A DNA stretch of 6,457 nt from Hyphomicrobiaceae bacterium (GTDB lineage Bacteria > Pseudomonadota > Alphaproteobacteria > Rhizobiales > Hyphomicrobiaceae): assembly GCA_021775715.1 (NCBI GenBank), contig JAJFHI010000205.1, positions 1 through 6,457 of the forward strand, in the 5' to 3' direction. Every line of letters begins with the position of its first letter. Positions within the stretch are counted from its first letter, which is position 1. This document shows positions 1-5,216 of this stretch, one piece after another. The position numbers and the translations under genes were made by a program. A model generated the notes under the pieces. The model was not told where the DNA came from, ran no database searches, and saw only the letters and a program-made list of their open reading frames with translations.

Positions 1-134
1 CCGCTTTGGCCGGCATGAGAGATAATCACAGCTGTGCAAACAAGGCCGCAAACCAGCGCCGAGACCGCAAAACTGCGGAGAATATAGTCCTGAACCCACG
101 AATACGACGGCAGCAATATCTTCAGGCTCGCCAA
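1..134 (-). CDS. Partial unrecognised membrane-anchored or exported protein (N-terminal 44 codons)
   Basis: The minus strand is open from about position 242 down to the left edge, so the gene continues outside the window. I chose the TTG at 134-132 because an AGGAG Shine-Dalgarno lies seven bases upstream (plus-strand CTCCT at 142-146). The product begins MASLKILLPSYSWVQDY, then has ILRS followed by a hydrophobic stretch (FAVSALVCGLVCTAVIIS), which looks like one membrane span or an uncleaved signal. In-frame GTG codons at 161 and 218 would add 9 or 28 mostly polar, basic residues, but neither has as good a ribosome-binding site. The gene is divergent from the DUF1007 gene, so the roughly 120 bp between them should hold both promoters. 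I recognise no family and assign no function. An alternative is that this is a chance open frame; the membrane-like composition and the ribosome-binding site argue against that, without proving it. Confidence 0.45.
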   Translation of the reverse strand, partial: MASLKILLPSYSWVQDYILRSFAVSALVCGLVCTAVIISHAGQS

Positions 135-141
135 AAAGTCG

Positions 142-146
142 CTCCT
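142..146 (-). promoter_or_regulatory. Ribosome-binding site deciding the TTG start at 134
   Basis: Read on the minus strand the bases are AGGAG, followed by a seven-base spacer and TTG. This is the only Shine-Dalgarno-like sequence with standard spacing in front of a possible start codon in this open frame. Confidence 0.4.
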
Positions 147-251
147 AATCTCAAATCTCACTGTCGTTGATGCCTTGAATTTGCTACTTTTGCCGCTGAT
201 TTTCCATGCCAACTTCACAATGACACGCTGCGCAATTAGGGGTCAGAAGAC

Positions 252-950
252 ATGCGAGAAATTCTCGCCGGAATCAAGACTGTTCGTCTGTGGACCATCG
301 CCACAGCCGCCATTGTTATGACAGCCGTCCATATCGTGATGATGGCAACTGCAATGCCGGCCACCGCTCACCCCCACGTCTGGGTCACCGTCAAAACGAC
401 CGTCGTCTATGGCCAAGGCAACATCACCGGATTCCGCCACAGCTGGACATTCGACGATATGTATACCGCGATGGCGATCCAGGGCTTGGATAAAAACAAA
501 GACGGTGCGTACGACCGCGAAGAACTCAAGGAACTGGCACAGGTCAACATCGACGGACTGAAACAGTTTGCCTACTTCACGCATGCAAAACTTGGCGAGG
601 AAAAACTGCCCACCAGTGCGCCAAAAGATTATTGGCTCGAACACAAGGACGGCATTCTGACGCTACACCTGTTTCTGCCACTGCAGGATCCGGTCTTGGC
701 AGATGCCCCCGAGTTCAACTTCTCGGTTTACGACTCAAGCTTTTTCATCGCCTTCGAATTCGCAAAAGACAAACCGATAAAAATCGGCGCCGGAGCACCA
801 GCCGGATGTGGGGCTGAGCTTTCAATTCCAAATGCGGATGACACAGGCGATGCCAGTGCATTGGGCGAGGCATTTTTCCAAGAGCTCGGCGGACAGGACT
901 ACGGCGGCAACATTGCCCGAACAGTGTCTGTCACATGCGCACAATCGTAG
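252..950 (+). CDS. DUF1007 family periplasmic protein, partner of the adjacent NicO metal transporter
   Basis: This 232-residue protein matches the DUF1007 family throughout. Residues 1-39 form a signal peptide with a hydrophobic core at about 14-35 and an Ala-Thr-Ala cleavage site. The mature protein would begin HPHVW (residues 40-44), the family hallmark. Then come SWTFDDMYTAMAIQGLD and a canonical EF-hand loop, DKNKDGAYDREE (80-91), with Asp/Asn/Asp/Gly/Asp/Glu at loop positions 1, 3, 5, 6, 9 and 12. Cys186 and Cys229 sit at family-conserved places and could form a disulphide. The family is commonly encoded next to NicO/RcnA-like permeases and is thought to be their periplasmic component; the exact metal and step are not established. 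The ATG at 252 is preceded by AGGGG at 238-242 with nine bases of spacing. The gene overlaps the next one by 16 bases if that one starts at 935. The family is clear; its role in metal delivery is inferred. Confidence 0.92.
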   Translation: MREILAGIKTVRLWTIATAAIVMTAVHIVMMATAMPATAHPHVWVTVKTTVVYGQGNITGFRHSWTFDDMYTAMAIQGLDKNKDGAYDREELKELAQVNIDGLKQFAYFTHAKLGEEKLPTSAPKDYWLEHKDGILTLHLFLPLQDPVLADAPEFNFSVYDSSFFIAFEFAKDKPIKIGAGAPAGCGAELSIPNADDTGDASALGEAFFQELGGQDYGGNIARTVSVTCAQS

Positions 951-2071
951 GGGCAGGAAATTTGCGCAATCGACTAAGCTTGATCAACGCAACAATTTCA
1001 CACGGGCTTTTTGCACTCGTCGCAATGGTCGTTCTCGGCCATGTGCTCACCGTCCCGGTCGCGGCAAAAATTGTAACCAGCACCAGCCCTATCCAACAAA
1101 CAGAACTTGCACAAAGCGACGTCAAAGAGCGTGGTGCGTTTTCGGACCGCGGCATGACCACCGGACGAGGTGCAGCCGAACCGACAACCGTGCGGCGCCA
1201 AATTGGAGTCTTCGACCGCACGTGGGCGGTGGTTCTCCAATGGCAACACCGCATCAACAAGTCACTGACTGACGCCGTCCGCGGCTTCAAAACAAAAGAC
1301 CCGCTTACGGCATCTGCACTGCTAATCCTGTTGAGTTTTACTTACGGCGTCCTGCATGCCGTCGGACCGGGACACGGGAAATTCGTAATCTCGTCCTACG
1401 TGCTGGCCAATGAACGTACCGTGCGACGCGGCATCGGATTGGCGTTTTTGTCCGCTCTGTTCCAGGCGGTTTCAGCAATCACGATCGTCTCTGTCATGGC
1501 CGTAATTCTCAACCGAACCGGACTTGAAATCCGCGCGACGGAAGCCTGGATCACAACATTGAGCTGGGCGTTGGTCGCAGCAATTGGCGGGCTATTGCTC
1601 TACCGCCAAGCGCAAAATATTCGCCAAGCCACCACCAGTACCGGACCGACACCGCATCCTGATCCCAACCATGTCCATTCCAAAAGTTGCGGCTGTGGTC
1701 ATGGGCACATGCCAGCACCAGGTGACCTCGACGGTGCGTGGAGTTGGCGGCGTGCTTTACCGTTGGCGCTGGCTGTCGGCATCCGACCGTGCACAGGTGC
1801 GGTCCTCGTTCTCATATTTGCCTGGACGCAGGGGCTGTTCTGGGCAGGCGTCTTAGCTACATTTGCAATGGCAATTGGCACAGCGATCACTGTCTCATGT
1901 CTGGCAGCACTCGCTGTCGGGTCGCGTGAACTGGCGACGCGCTTTGCCGGGCCTTCGAGTCCGTGGGCCACACGCATTCAAACGGCGGCCGGTGTTATCG
2001 GTGCAACGCTGTTGCTCGCGTTTGGGTTAACGTTTTTCATTGCCTCGCTTGGACCTCAAAGCCCGTTTTAA
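935..2071 (+). CDS. NicO/RcnA-family nickel/cobalt (divalent metal) transporter, inner membrane
   Basis: This is a polytopic inner-membrane permease of up to 378 residues in the NicO superfamily. The signature HAVGPGHGK lies at residues 141-149 and the second signature GIRPCTGA at 282-289. Between them is a cytoplasmic- or periplasmic-loop metal cluster, HPDPNHVHSKSCGCGHGH (241-258), rich in His and Cys. Hydrophobic segments appear at about 22-44, 126-145, 163-192, 206-223, 274-296, 302-328 and 350-371. An amphipathic stretch (FDRTWAVVLQWQHRINKSL) precedes the core and is typical of members paired with DUF1007. Members move Ni2+ or Co2+ (some perhaps Zn2+); direction and metal cannot be read from the sequence. 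The ATG at 935 has no ribosome-binding site, whereas the TTG at 962 (residue 10) has AGGGG at 949-953 with eight bases of spacing, like the AGGGG of the upstream gene. TTG 962 is therefore a serious alternative start, giving 369 residues. The gene forms an operon with the DUF1007 gene. Confidence 0.92.
   Translation: MRTIVGAGNLRNRLSLINATISHGLFALVAMVVLGHVLTVPVAAKIVTSTSPIQQTELAQSDVKERGAFSDRGMTTGRGAAEPTTVRRQIGVFDRTWAVVLQWQHRINKSLTDAVRGFKTKDPLTASALLILLSFTYGVLHAVGPGHGKFVISSYVLANERTVRRGIGLAFLSALFQAVSAITIVSVMAVILNRTGLEIRATEAWITTLSWALVAAIGGLLLYRQAQNIRQATTSTGPTPHPDPNHVHSKSCGCGHGHMPAPGDLDGAWSWRRALPLALAVGIRPCTGAVLVLIFAWTQGLFWAGVLATFAMAIGTAITVSCLAALAVGSRELATRFAGPSSPWATRIQTAAGVIGATLLLAFGLTFFIASLGPQSPF
949..953 (+). 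promoter_or_regulatory. Ribosome-binding site favouring a TTG start at 962 for the NicO gene
   Basis: AGGGG overlaps the TAG stop of the DUF1007 gene and sits eight bases before an in-frame TTG at 962-964. The same AGGGG motif precedes the DUF1007 start. If it is used, the two genes are separated by 11 bases instead of overlapping by 16. Confidence 0.4.
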
Positions 2072-2136
2072 CGCTGCCTGCTTTGTCGGCAACGAAGTAA
2101 CTCGTAAAGAACTTCCCTCCATTTGCGACGATCCAG

Positions 2137-2151
2137 TTAACCCTGTGTTAA
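2137..2151 (+). promoter_or_regulatory. Full-length CtrA-type box (TTAA-N7-TTAA)
   Basis: The sequence is TTAACCCTGTGTTAA: two TTAA half-sites separated by exactly seven bases, the first continuing as TTAACC. This equals the consensus bound by CtrA, the cell-cycle response regulator of alphaproteobacteria. It lies 75 bases before the ATG at 2227 in a 155-bp intergenic region, where such a site would plausibly overlap a promoter. The same bases form an inverted repeat (TTAAC/GTTAA, five-base spacer). Binding is inferred from the motif alone. Confidence 0.45.
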
Positions 2152-2226
2152 GACTTCAGGCATCGACACGGCGCGCAGACATTAGAATGACAGCGTCACT
2201 GAAGTTGTATGCAAGGTTTGAGTTTG

Positions 2227-2640
2227 ATGCGCCGTTTTATTTTTGTTCTGCTTACCTGCCTGATCACCGCCTGGCCTTTGTCGCTGCCGCAGGCTGCCCG
2301 CGATACGCAAACCGCACCCGTGGACAACGACGGCTTACAGCTTATTGTGCTTGAAGCGCCAAATTGCATTTACTGCAAACTTTTCCGTCGTGATGTTGCA
2401 CCGACGTATCGGGCATCCAAGCGTGCCGAACGTATTCCGCTACGCTTCATCGACCTCAATGACGTTGATGAGAAGACGATGGTTTTTATCGGCGCCGTCA
2501 CAATCGTGCCGACCGTCATCCTGCTCAGGAAAAACGCAGAAGTCGGCCGCATCCCAGGTTACGTCGGTCCAGAGAATTTCTACCACTCGGTCAATTACCT
2601 GCTCGCCCAAATTTTCGAAGACGACGACGCGGAATACTAG
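2227..2640 (+). CDS. SoxS-like periplasmic thioredoxin-fold protein
   Basis: This is a 137-residue exported thiol-disulphide protein. Residues 1-23 (MRRFIFVLLTCLITAWPLS, then LPQA) are a typical Sec signal peptide. The active site reads APNCIYCKLF with Cys47 and Cys50. RFIDLND and the cis-proline strand TIVPTVIL (Pro95) follow, and the C-terminal EVGRIPGYVGPENFY closes a short thioredoxin fold. The order and wording match SoxS, the small thioredoxin that in sulphur-oxidising alphaproteobacteria keeps Sox proteins reduced. No sox gene, CcdA or other redox partner is in view, so the client here is unknown and I give no symbol. I chose the ATG at 2227 because it starts the signal peptide cleanly and has AAGG at 2213-2216; an in-frame ATG at 2209 would add six residues (MQGLSL). 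The upstream gap is 155 bp and holds a CtrA-type box, suggesting its own promoter. The thioredoxin fold is certain; the SoxS subgroup is probable. Confidence 0.88.
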   Translation: MRRFIFVLLTCLITAWPLSLPQAARDTQTAPVDNDGLQLIVLEAPNCIYCKLFRRDVAPTYRASKRAERIPLRFIDLNDVDEKTMVFIGAVTIVPTVILLRKNAEVGRIPGYVGPENFYHSVNYLLAQIFEDDDAEY

Positions 2641-2660
2641 AGCACGTCAGATGTCGACAA

Positions 2661-2698
2661 TGACGTCCACGTGACAAATCTCTGTCACACGCCTGGCA
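2661..2698 (+). promoter_or_regulatory. Four tandem TGNC(A/G) half-sites with an exact 11-bp period
   Basis: TGACG (2661), TGACA (2672), TGTCA (2683) and TGGCA (2694) recur at exactly 11-bp steps, placing them on one face of the helix. The third copy, in context CTGTCAC, equals a Pho-box half-site. Tandem half-sites spaced by 11 bp are the mode of binding of OmpR/PhoB-type response regulators. The middle two copies can also be read as a palindrome, GTGACA-N6-TGTCAC (2671-2688), which would suit a dimeric repressor. The array is about 100 bp upstream of the TRAP binding-protein gene. The regulator is not identified. Confidence 0.35.
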
Positions 2699-2800
2699 AA
2701 TGACCGTTTTGCAACGTAAATCCCACATTGGTGTCAATAATGTCCGTTGCGCTTGGCGCTTCAATCCGCTTTCATGGCTCCAAGGGAGTTATAGTCGGCC

Positions 2801-3910
2801 ATGAAAAAAACGCCTAAAACAGACGTTGATCGTCGCACGTTTCTAAGCCAGTCGGGCGCCGCCGTGGCAGCCACCGCAGCGACAGCAACGGTGGCGCATT
2901 CGGCCGCAAACCCATCGCAACAACCATCGGCCTTTGCGATGCCAGCGGCTGGCTCCGCGACGGTTCACGCGACCCTCGCCACGCCGTGGACAAATGGCCC
3001 GTTCGCGCTCGCAGCCAATGCACATGCGTTCGCTCAATCCATCAATGTCCTGACCGATGGTCGTCTGCACATTTCATTGGCTGACGGCGCTCATGGACAA
3101 ACAGCAGACATCAATCCCGATGACGCCGACATCGTGCTCGACTCGGAACAGGCCTACGTTTCGAAACATCCCGCATTTGCATATTTCGCGGGCCTTCCGT
3201 CACGCCAAACTCTCGGCACCAACGACCTTGGCGCATGGCTGACGGCCGGCGGCGGGCAAAGCATGTGGGACGAGCTGGCTGGGGAATTCGACGAGAAACC
3301 TCTGCTGGTCGGCCATCTTGGCGAACGACCTGGTTTGTGGTCGACGACACCTCTGCGATCGTTGGCAGACTTCAAATCCACTCGCATTTCTGCACTCGGT
3401 CTTGGCGCCAATGTCCTACGCGCCCTCGGAGCCGAAGCCGTAGATGTGGGCAGCAATTCGCTGGCTGACGCGTTGGCAACAGGATCGGTCACCGCTGTCG
3501 AATTTGCCGGCCCTTATGTCAGCCACATGTTGAACCTGCACAAGCATGCGCACCATGTTGCCACCAGCGGCATTCATCTCAACGGCTCGACGCTGTCGCT
3601 CAGAATAAAAAGGGCGTTCTGGGAGCGGCTGTCGCCATCGCATCAGGCCGCGATCACGTCGGCGGCTGAGACCGCGTACCGCACTTCAGTTTCGGAAAAT
3701 CAGGCTCACACAGCCATCATCAAAAAAGCGATGTTGCAAACAGACGGCGTGAAATTCATGCCCTTCGCGGCCGATATACGTCTGGCGTTGAGTAAAGTTG
3801 GCGAAACCGTTGTGGCCGAGACCGCAGGCACAGACGCGGCAGCGCGTAGAATTGACACCAGCTACATGGGCTTCCGGCGAGCCATTTCCGAGCAAATTCC
3901 GATGATGTAG
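2801..3910 (+). CDS. Tat-exported, divergent DctP-type TRAP transporter solute-binding protein
   Basis: This 369-residue protein carries a twin-arginine signal: DRRTFLSQ at residues 10-17, followed by an Ala/Thr-rich hydrophobic stretch to about 36. The body fits the TRAP DctP family, closest in wording to the alpha-keto-acid (TakP-like) branch. KHPAFAYFAGLP (122-133), AWLTAGGGQSMWDELAGEF (145-163), LRSLADFKSTRIS (185-197, whose Arg195 aligns with the carboxylate-binding Arg), LGANVLRALGAEAVDV and AVEFAGPY (232-239) are all recognisable. Deviations: the usual EWVGPY is EFAGPY, replacing a ligand-pocket Trp with Phe, and the segment before residue 120 is compressed. No DctQ or DctM membrane subunit lies within the window on either side. 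It may bind a different ligand, pair with a distant transporter, or act as a sensor. The first in-frame start after a TAG is the ATG at 2801; its GGAG (2785-2788) is 12 bases away, an unusually long spacing. Confidence 0.85.
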   Translation: MKKTPKTDVDRRTFLSQSGAAVAATAATATVAHSAANPSQQPSAFAMPAAGSATVHATLATPWTNGPFALAANAHAFAQSINVLTDGRLHISLADGAHGQTADINPDDADIVLDSEQAYVSKHPAFAYFAGLPSRQTLGTNDLGAWLTAGGGQSMWDELAGEFDEKPLLVGHLGERPGLWSTTPLRSLADFKSTRISALGLGANVLRALGAEAVDVGSNSLADALATGSVTAVEFAGPYVSHMLNLHKHAHHVATSGIHLNGSTLSLRIKRAFWERLSPSHQAAITSAAETAYRTSVSENQAHTAIIKKAMLQTDGVKFMPFAADIRLALSKVGETVVAETAGTDAAARRIDTSYMGFRRAISEQIPMM

Positions 3911-3914
3911 ACGG

Positions 3915-3970
3915 GAAAACCAGGGATTCGTGGCATATTTGGTGTGAAAATGGGTTGCGAATCCGGTTTC
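3915..3970 (+). terminator. Long imperfect inverted repeat just after the TRAP gene
   Basis: GGATTCG (3924-3930) pairs with CGAATCC (3958-3964). Beyond a two-base bulge, AAACC (3917-3921) pairs with GGTTT (3965-3969). The result is a 12-bp interrupted stem with a 27-base loop, starting five bases after the stop codon. No T-run follows, so it is not a classical intrinsic terminator; a 3'-end stabilising or Rho-assisted role is possible. Each arm contains a GANTC site, the CcrM methylation sequence, which may be chance. Confidence 0.3.
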
Positions 3971-4073
3971 ACTTCGTGCACAACCATTGGCAATCGTACG
4001 TTTGCGCACAATTTAAAGTCCGCAAATCGACGGGAAATTCGTTCGAGGCGCCGACACGCTGGCGCGGTCAAAT

Positions 4074-4079
4074 AAGGAG
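4074..4079 (+). promoter_or_regulatory. Ribosome-binding site fixing the DUF2853 start
   Basis: A perfect AAGGAG is followed by seven bases and the ATG at 4087. It decides for this start over the in-frame ATG at 3955, which would add 44 non-conserved residues. Confidence 0.8.
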
Positions 4080-4086
4080 ACGAGCA

Positions 4087-4410
4087 ATGAGCGTCGACTA
4101 CACAACCGAGGTCAAACGCTACGAAGCCAATTGCGATGAGAAAGCCGTCGAAGCCATCAAGAAGCATCTTGGCATCGCGCTGAAAAGCACAGATGCCTCG
4201 CTCGTTTCATGCTCCAGCAAAAGCGAATTGGAGCGTGTTCGTGACAGCTGGTTAAAGAAAAAGCTCGGCCTGACCGATGACGATAAAACGCTTGATGCCG
4301 CAGTCAAAGTAGTTTGCGAAGCAATGAACGCCGACAAGCAAAAGCAGCGTGTGACCTTCTATTACCTGCTCGCCAAAAACGCCGGTAAGCTTGATACGCT
4401 GGTGAAATAG
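4087..4410 (+). CDS. DUF2853 family small cytoplasmic protein
   Basis: This 107-residue protein matches the DUF2853 family over its whole length. The family wording is visible in VKRYEANCDEKAVEAIKKHL (9-28), GIALKSTDASLVSCSSKSEL (29-48), ERVRDSWLKKKLGL (49-62), LDAAVKVVCEAM (69-80) and the C-terminal RVTFYYLLAKNAGKL (88-102). It has no signal peptide and no membrane segment, is Lys/Glu-rich, and should be a small helical cytoplasmic protein. The family has no established function. It stands alone, 176 bp after the TRAP gene, with a strong ribosome-binding site, and is followed by a terminator-like hairpin, so it is probably a single-gene transcript. A weak promoter-like TTGGCA at 3987-3992 exists upstream, without a convincing -10 element. 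An imperfect palindrome GTGCACAA/TTGCGCAC (3976-3983 and 4002-4009) surrounds that site. Confidence 0.9.
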   Translation: MSVDYTTEVKRYEANCDEKAVEAIKKHLGIALKSTDASLVSCSSKSELERVRDSWLKKKLGLTDDDKTLDAAVKVVCEAMNADKQKQRVTFYYLLAKNAGKLDTLVK

Positions 4411-4470
4411 AAAGCTGCCAGTTCTCTGGCATCCGATGGGCTGCACGACATTCTTTTCGCGGCACTTATC

Positions 4471-4512
4471 CAGACACCCCGGAGGAGCAATCCTTCGGGG
4501 TACTCTGTTTTA
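4471..4512 (+). terminator. Intrinsic-terminator-like hairpin with a GCAA tetraloop
   Basis: ACCCCGGAGGA (4476-4486) pairs with TCCTTCGGGGT (4491-4501) around the loop GCAA, with one G-T wobble. Beyond a small internal loop, CAGA (4471-4474) pairs with TCTG (4504-4507), and TTTTAT-like sequence follows at once. It is the strongest hairpin in the window and lies 60 bases after the DUF2853 stop on the same strand, so it probably ends that transcript. The T-run is short. Confidence 0.55.
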
Positions 4513-4613
4513 TAGCCGGCAAACACGGGATATGAGCAAAAAAACCACAACTCGGCTGATCGCCGCCAGAACGCCGCTTGGCGCACCAAATCCCAACAAA
4601 TTCAGGCGCCATG

Positions 4614-4646
4614 TACAAACTTGCGGGCCTGCGCCTCAAGCTTGTA
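4614..4646. repeat. Inverted repeat forming a long stem in the intergenic gap
   Basis: TACAAACTTG (4614-4623) pairs with CAAGCTTGTA (4637-4646) with one A-C mismatch. Inside, GGC (4626-4628) pairs with GCC (4633-4635) around a four-base loop. Outer TGTAC/GTACA (4612-4616 and 4648-4652) offers an alternative register. No T-run follows, so it is not a terminator on the plus strand. Confidence 0.45.
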
Positions 4647-4781
4647 GGTACACGCAATGCTTATTCATCCCGACCCAACAGATGAATTTTCATTTTGCCG
4701 CCAGTCGTGTAGTCTCAATCCTGGGTAATTGGTCTGGGTTAAAATTCGGACCGTTTACTGGGGAAAGTATCTGTAACTGTA

Positions 4782-5102
4782 ATGAGTACCGCCATGACTG
4801 CAACGTCATTGAACTCGCTTCGCAACGGACTAGCCGGTGGCGAACACGGTGATGAGAAGATGGATCAGATCCGCGAATTGCTGGTGGGCGACCTTGTTCG
4901 CGAGAATCAGCTGCGCCTAAACGCCTTCGAGACCCGCATCGGCGAACTCGAAAAAGCCGTCTCTCAACAACTGGACGCTTTACATGCCCGCCTCGAAGCG
5001 CTGTCGGGTGAAGTCGGTGGCCAACAGCGCGCGGCCTTCGACGAACTCGCCAGCAGTGTCAAAGAACTTGGAGATCGCATAGGTCGCATCCCGCGCAGCT
5101 AG
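4782..5102 (+). CDS. Small coiled-coil protein, partner of the downstream OmpA-family gene
   Basis: This protein has up to 106 residues, is strongly helical, and has no signal peptide or membrane span. From residue 27 it reads MDQIRELLVGD, then heptad-like charged sequence to the end (FETRIGELEKAVSQQLDAL, later AFDELASSVKELGDRI), so it should form a coiled coil. Short proteins beginning MDQIR-LL-G are often encoded directly before OmpA-family proteins like the next gene; I know no assigned function. Three in-frame starts exist: 4782, 4794 and 4860. The ATG at 4860 (80 residues) begins exactly at the conserved motif and has GGTGA at 4848-4852 with seven bases of spacing, so it may be the real start. 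The 26-residue extension from 4782 is Ser/Thr/Gly-rich and without a clear ribosome-binding site. The gap to the next gene is 114 bp on the same strand. Confidence 0.75.
   Translation: MSTAMTATSLNSLRNGLAGGEHGDEKMDQIRELLVGDLVRENQLRLNAFETRIGELEKAVSQQLDALHARLEALSGEVGGQQRAAFDELASSVKELGDRIGRIPRS
4848..4852 (+). promoter_or_regulatory. Possible ribosome-binding site for an internal start at 4860
   Basis: GGTGA is complementary to the 16S rRNA tail and sits seven bases before ATG 4860, where the conserved MDQIRELL motif begins. Neither ATG 4782 nor 4794 has a comparable site. Confidence 0.35.
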
Positions 5103-5216
5103 ATACGAACTGCAGATTGACGACGGGCTGGCGCGGATTGATCGCCGCTACATCGCTCTAAAACAAAAACAATAAAACAAGCCCCGTATTTTTTTCGTAT
5201 CCTGCGTGAGGATGAC

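Larger units (their letters stand above)
4411..4781. other. 370-bp intergenic region with several inverted repeats and no credible gene
   Basis: All long open frames here are Cys/Arg-rich with no family resemblance, and the longest overlaps the next gene. Structure is the main content: a small stem TGCCAG-TTCT-CTGGCA (4416-4431), the terminator-like hairpin at 4471-4507, a six-base inverted repeat TGGCGC/GCGCCA (4579-4584 and 4606-4611), and a ten-pair stem with one mismatch at 4614-4646. A short AT-rich palindrome ATGAATTTTCAT lies at 4682-4693. The region must also carry the promoter of the gene at 4782, although I see no clear -35/-10 pair. A structured small RNA is possible. Confidence 0.4.

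Noticed and set aside
162..251. Zur, NikR or Fur-type operator upstream of the metal-transport operon
   Set aside because: I looked for a matching palindrome and found none, so metal-responsive control is not supported by the sequence.
243..644. 133-residue open frame on the minus strand
   Set aside because: It is antisense to the well-supported DUF1007 gene, has an odd Cys/His/Gly-rich tail and matches no family.
2040..2354. 104-residue plus-strand frame bridging the NicO end and the thioredoxin start
   Set aside because: It overlaps both real genes in another frame, is Arg/Ala-rich with no domain, and has no ribosome-binding site.
3955..4086. N-terminal extension of the DUF2853 gene from ATG 3955
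   Set aside because: The added 44 residues are not family-like, and a perfect AAGGAG precedes ATG 4087.
4362..4657. Two minus-strand frames (4362-4589 and 4466-4657)
   Set aside because: They overlap the DUF2853 end and the hairpins, have no ribosome-binding site and no recognisable domain.
4436..4852. 138-residue plus-strand frame (also read from an internal MSKKTTTRL start at 4532)
   Set aside because: It runs through the terminator hairpin, is Cys/Arg/Thr-rich with no family signal, and overlaps the coiled-coil gene by about 70 bases in a different frame.
5117..5145. TTGACG at 5117-5122 as a -35 element for the OmpA-family gene
   Set aside because: No acceptable -10 hexamer lies 16-18 bases downstream.
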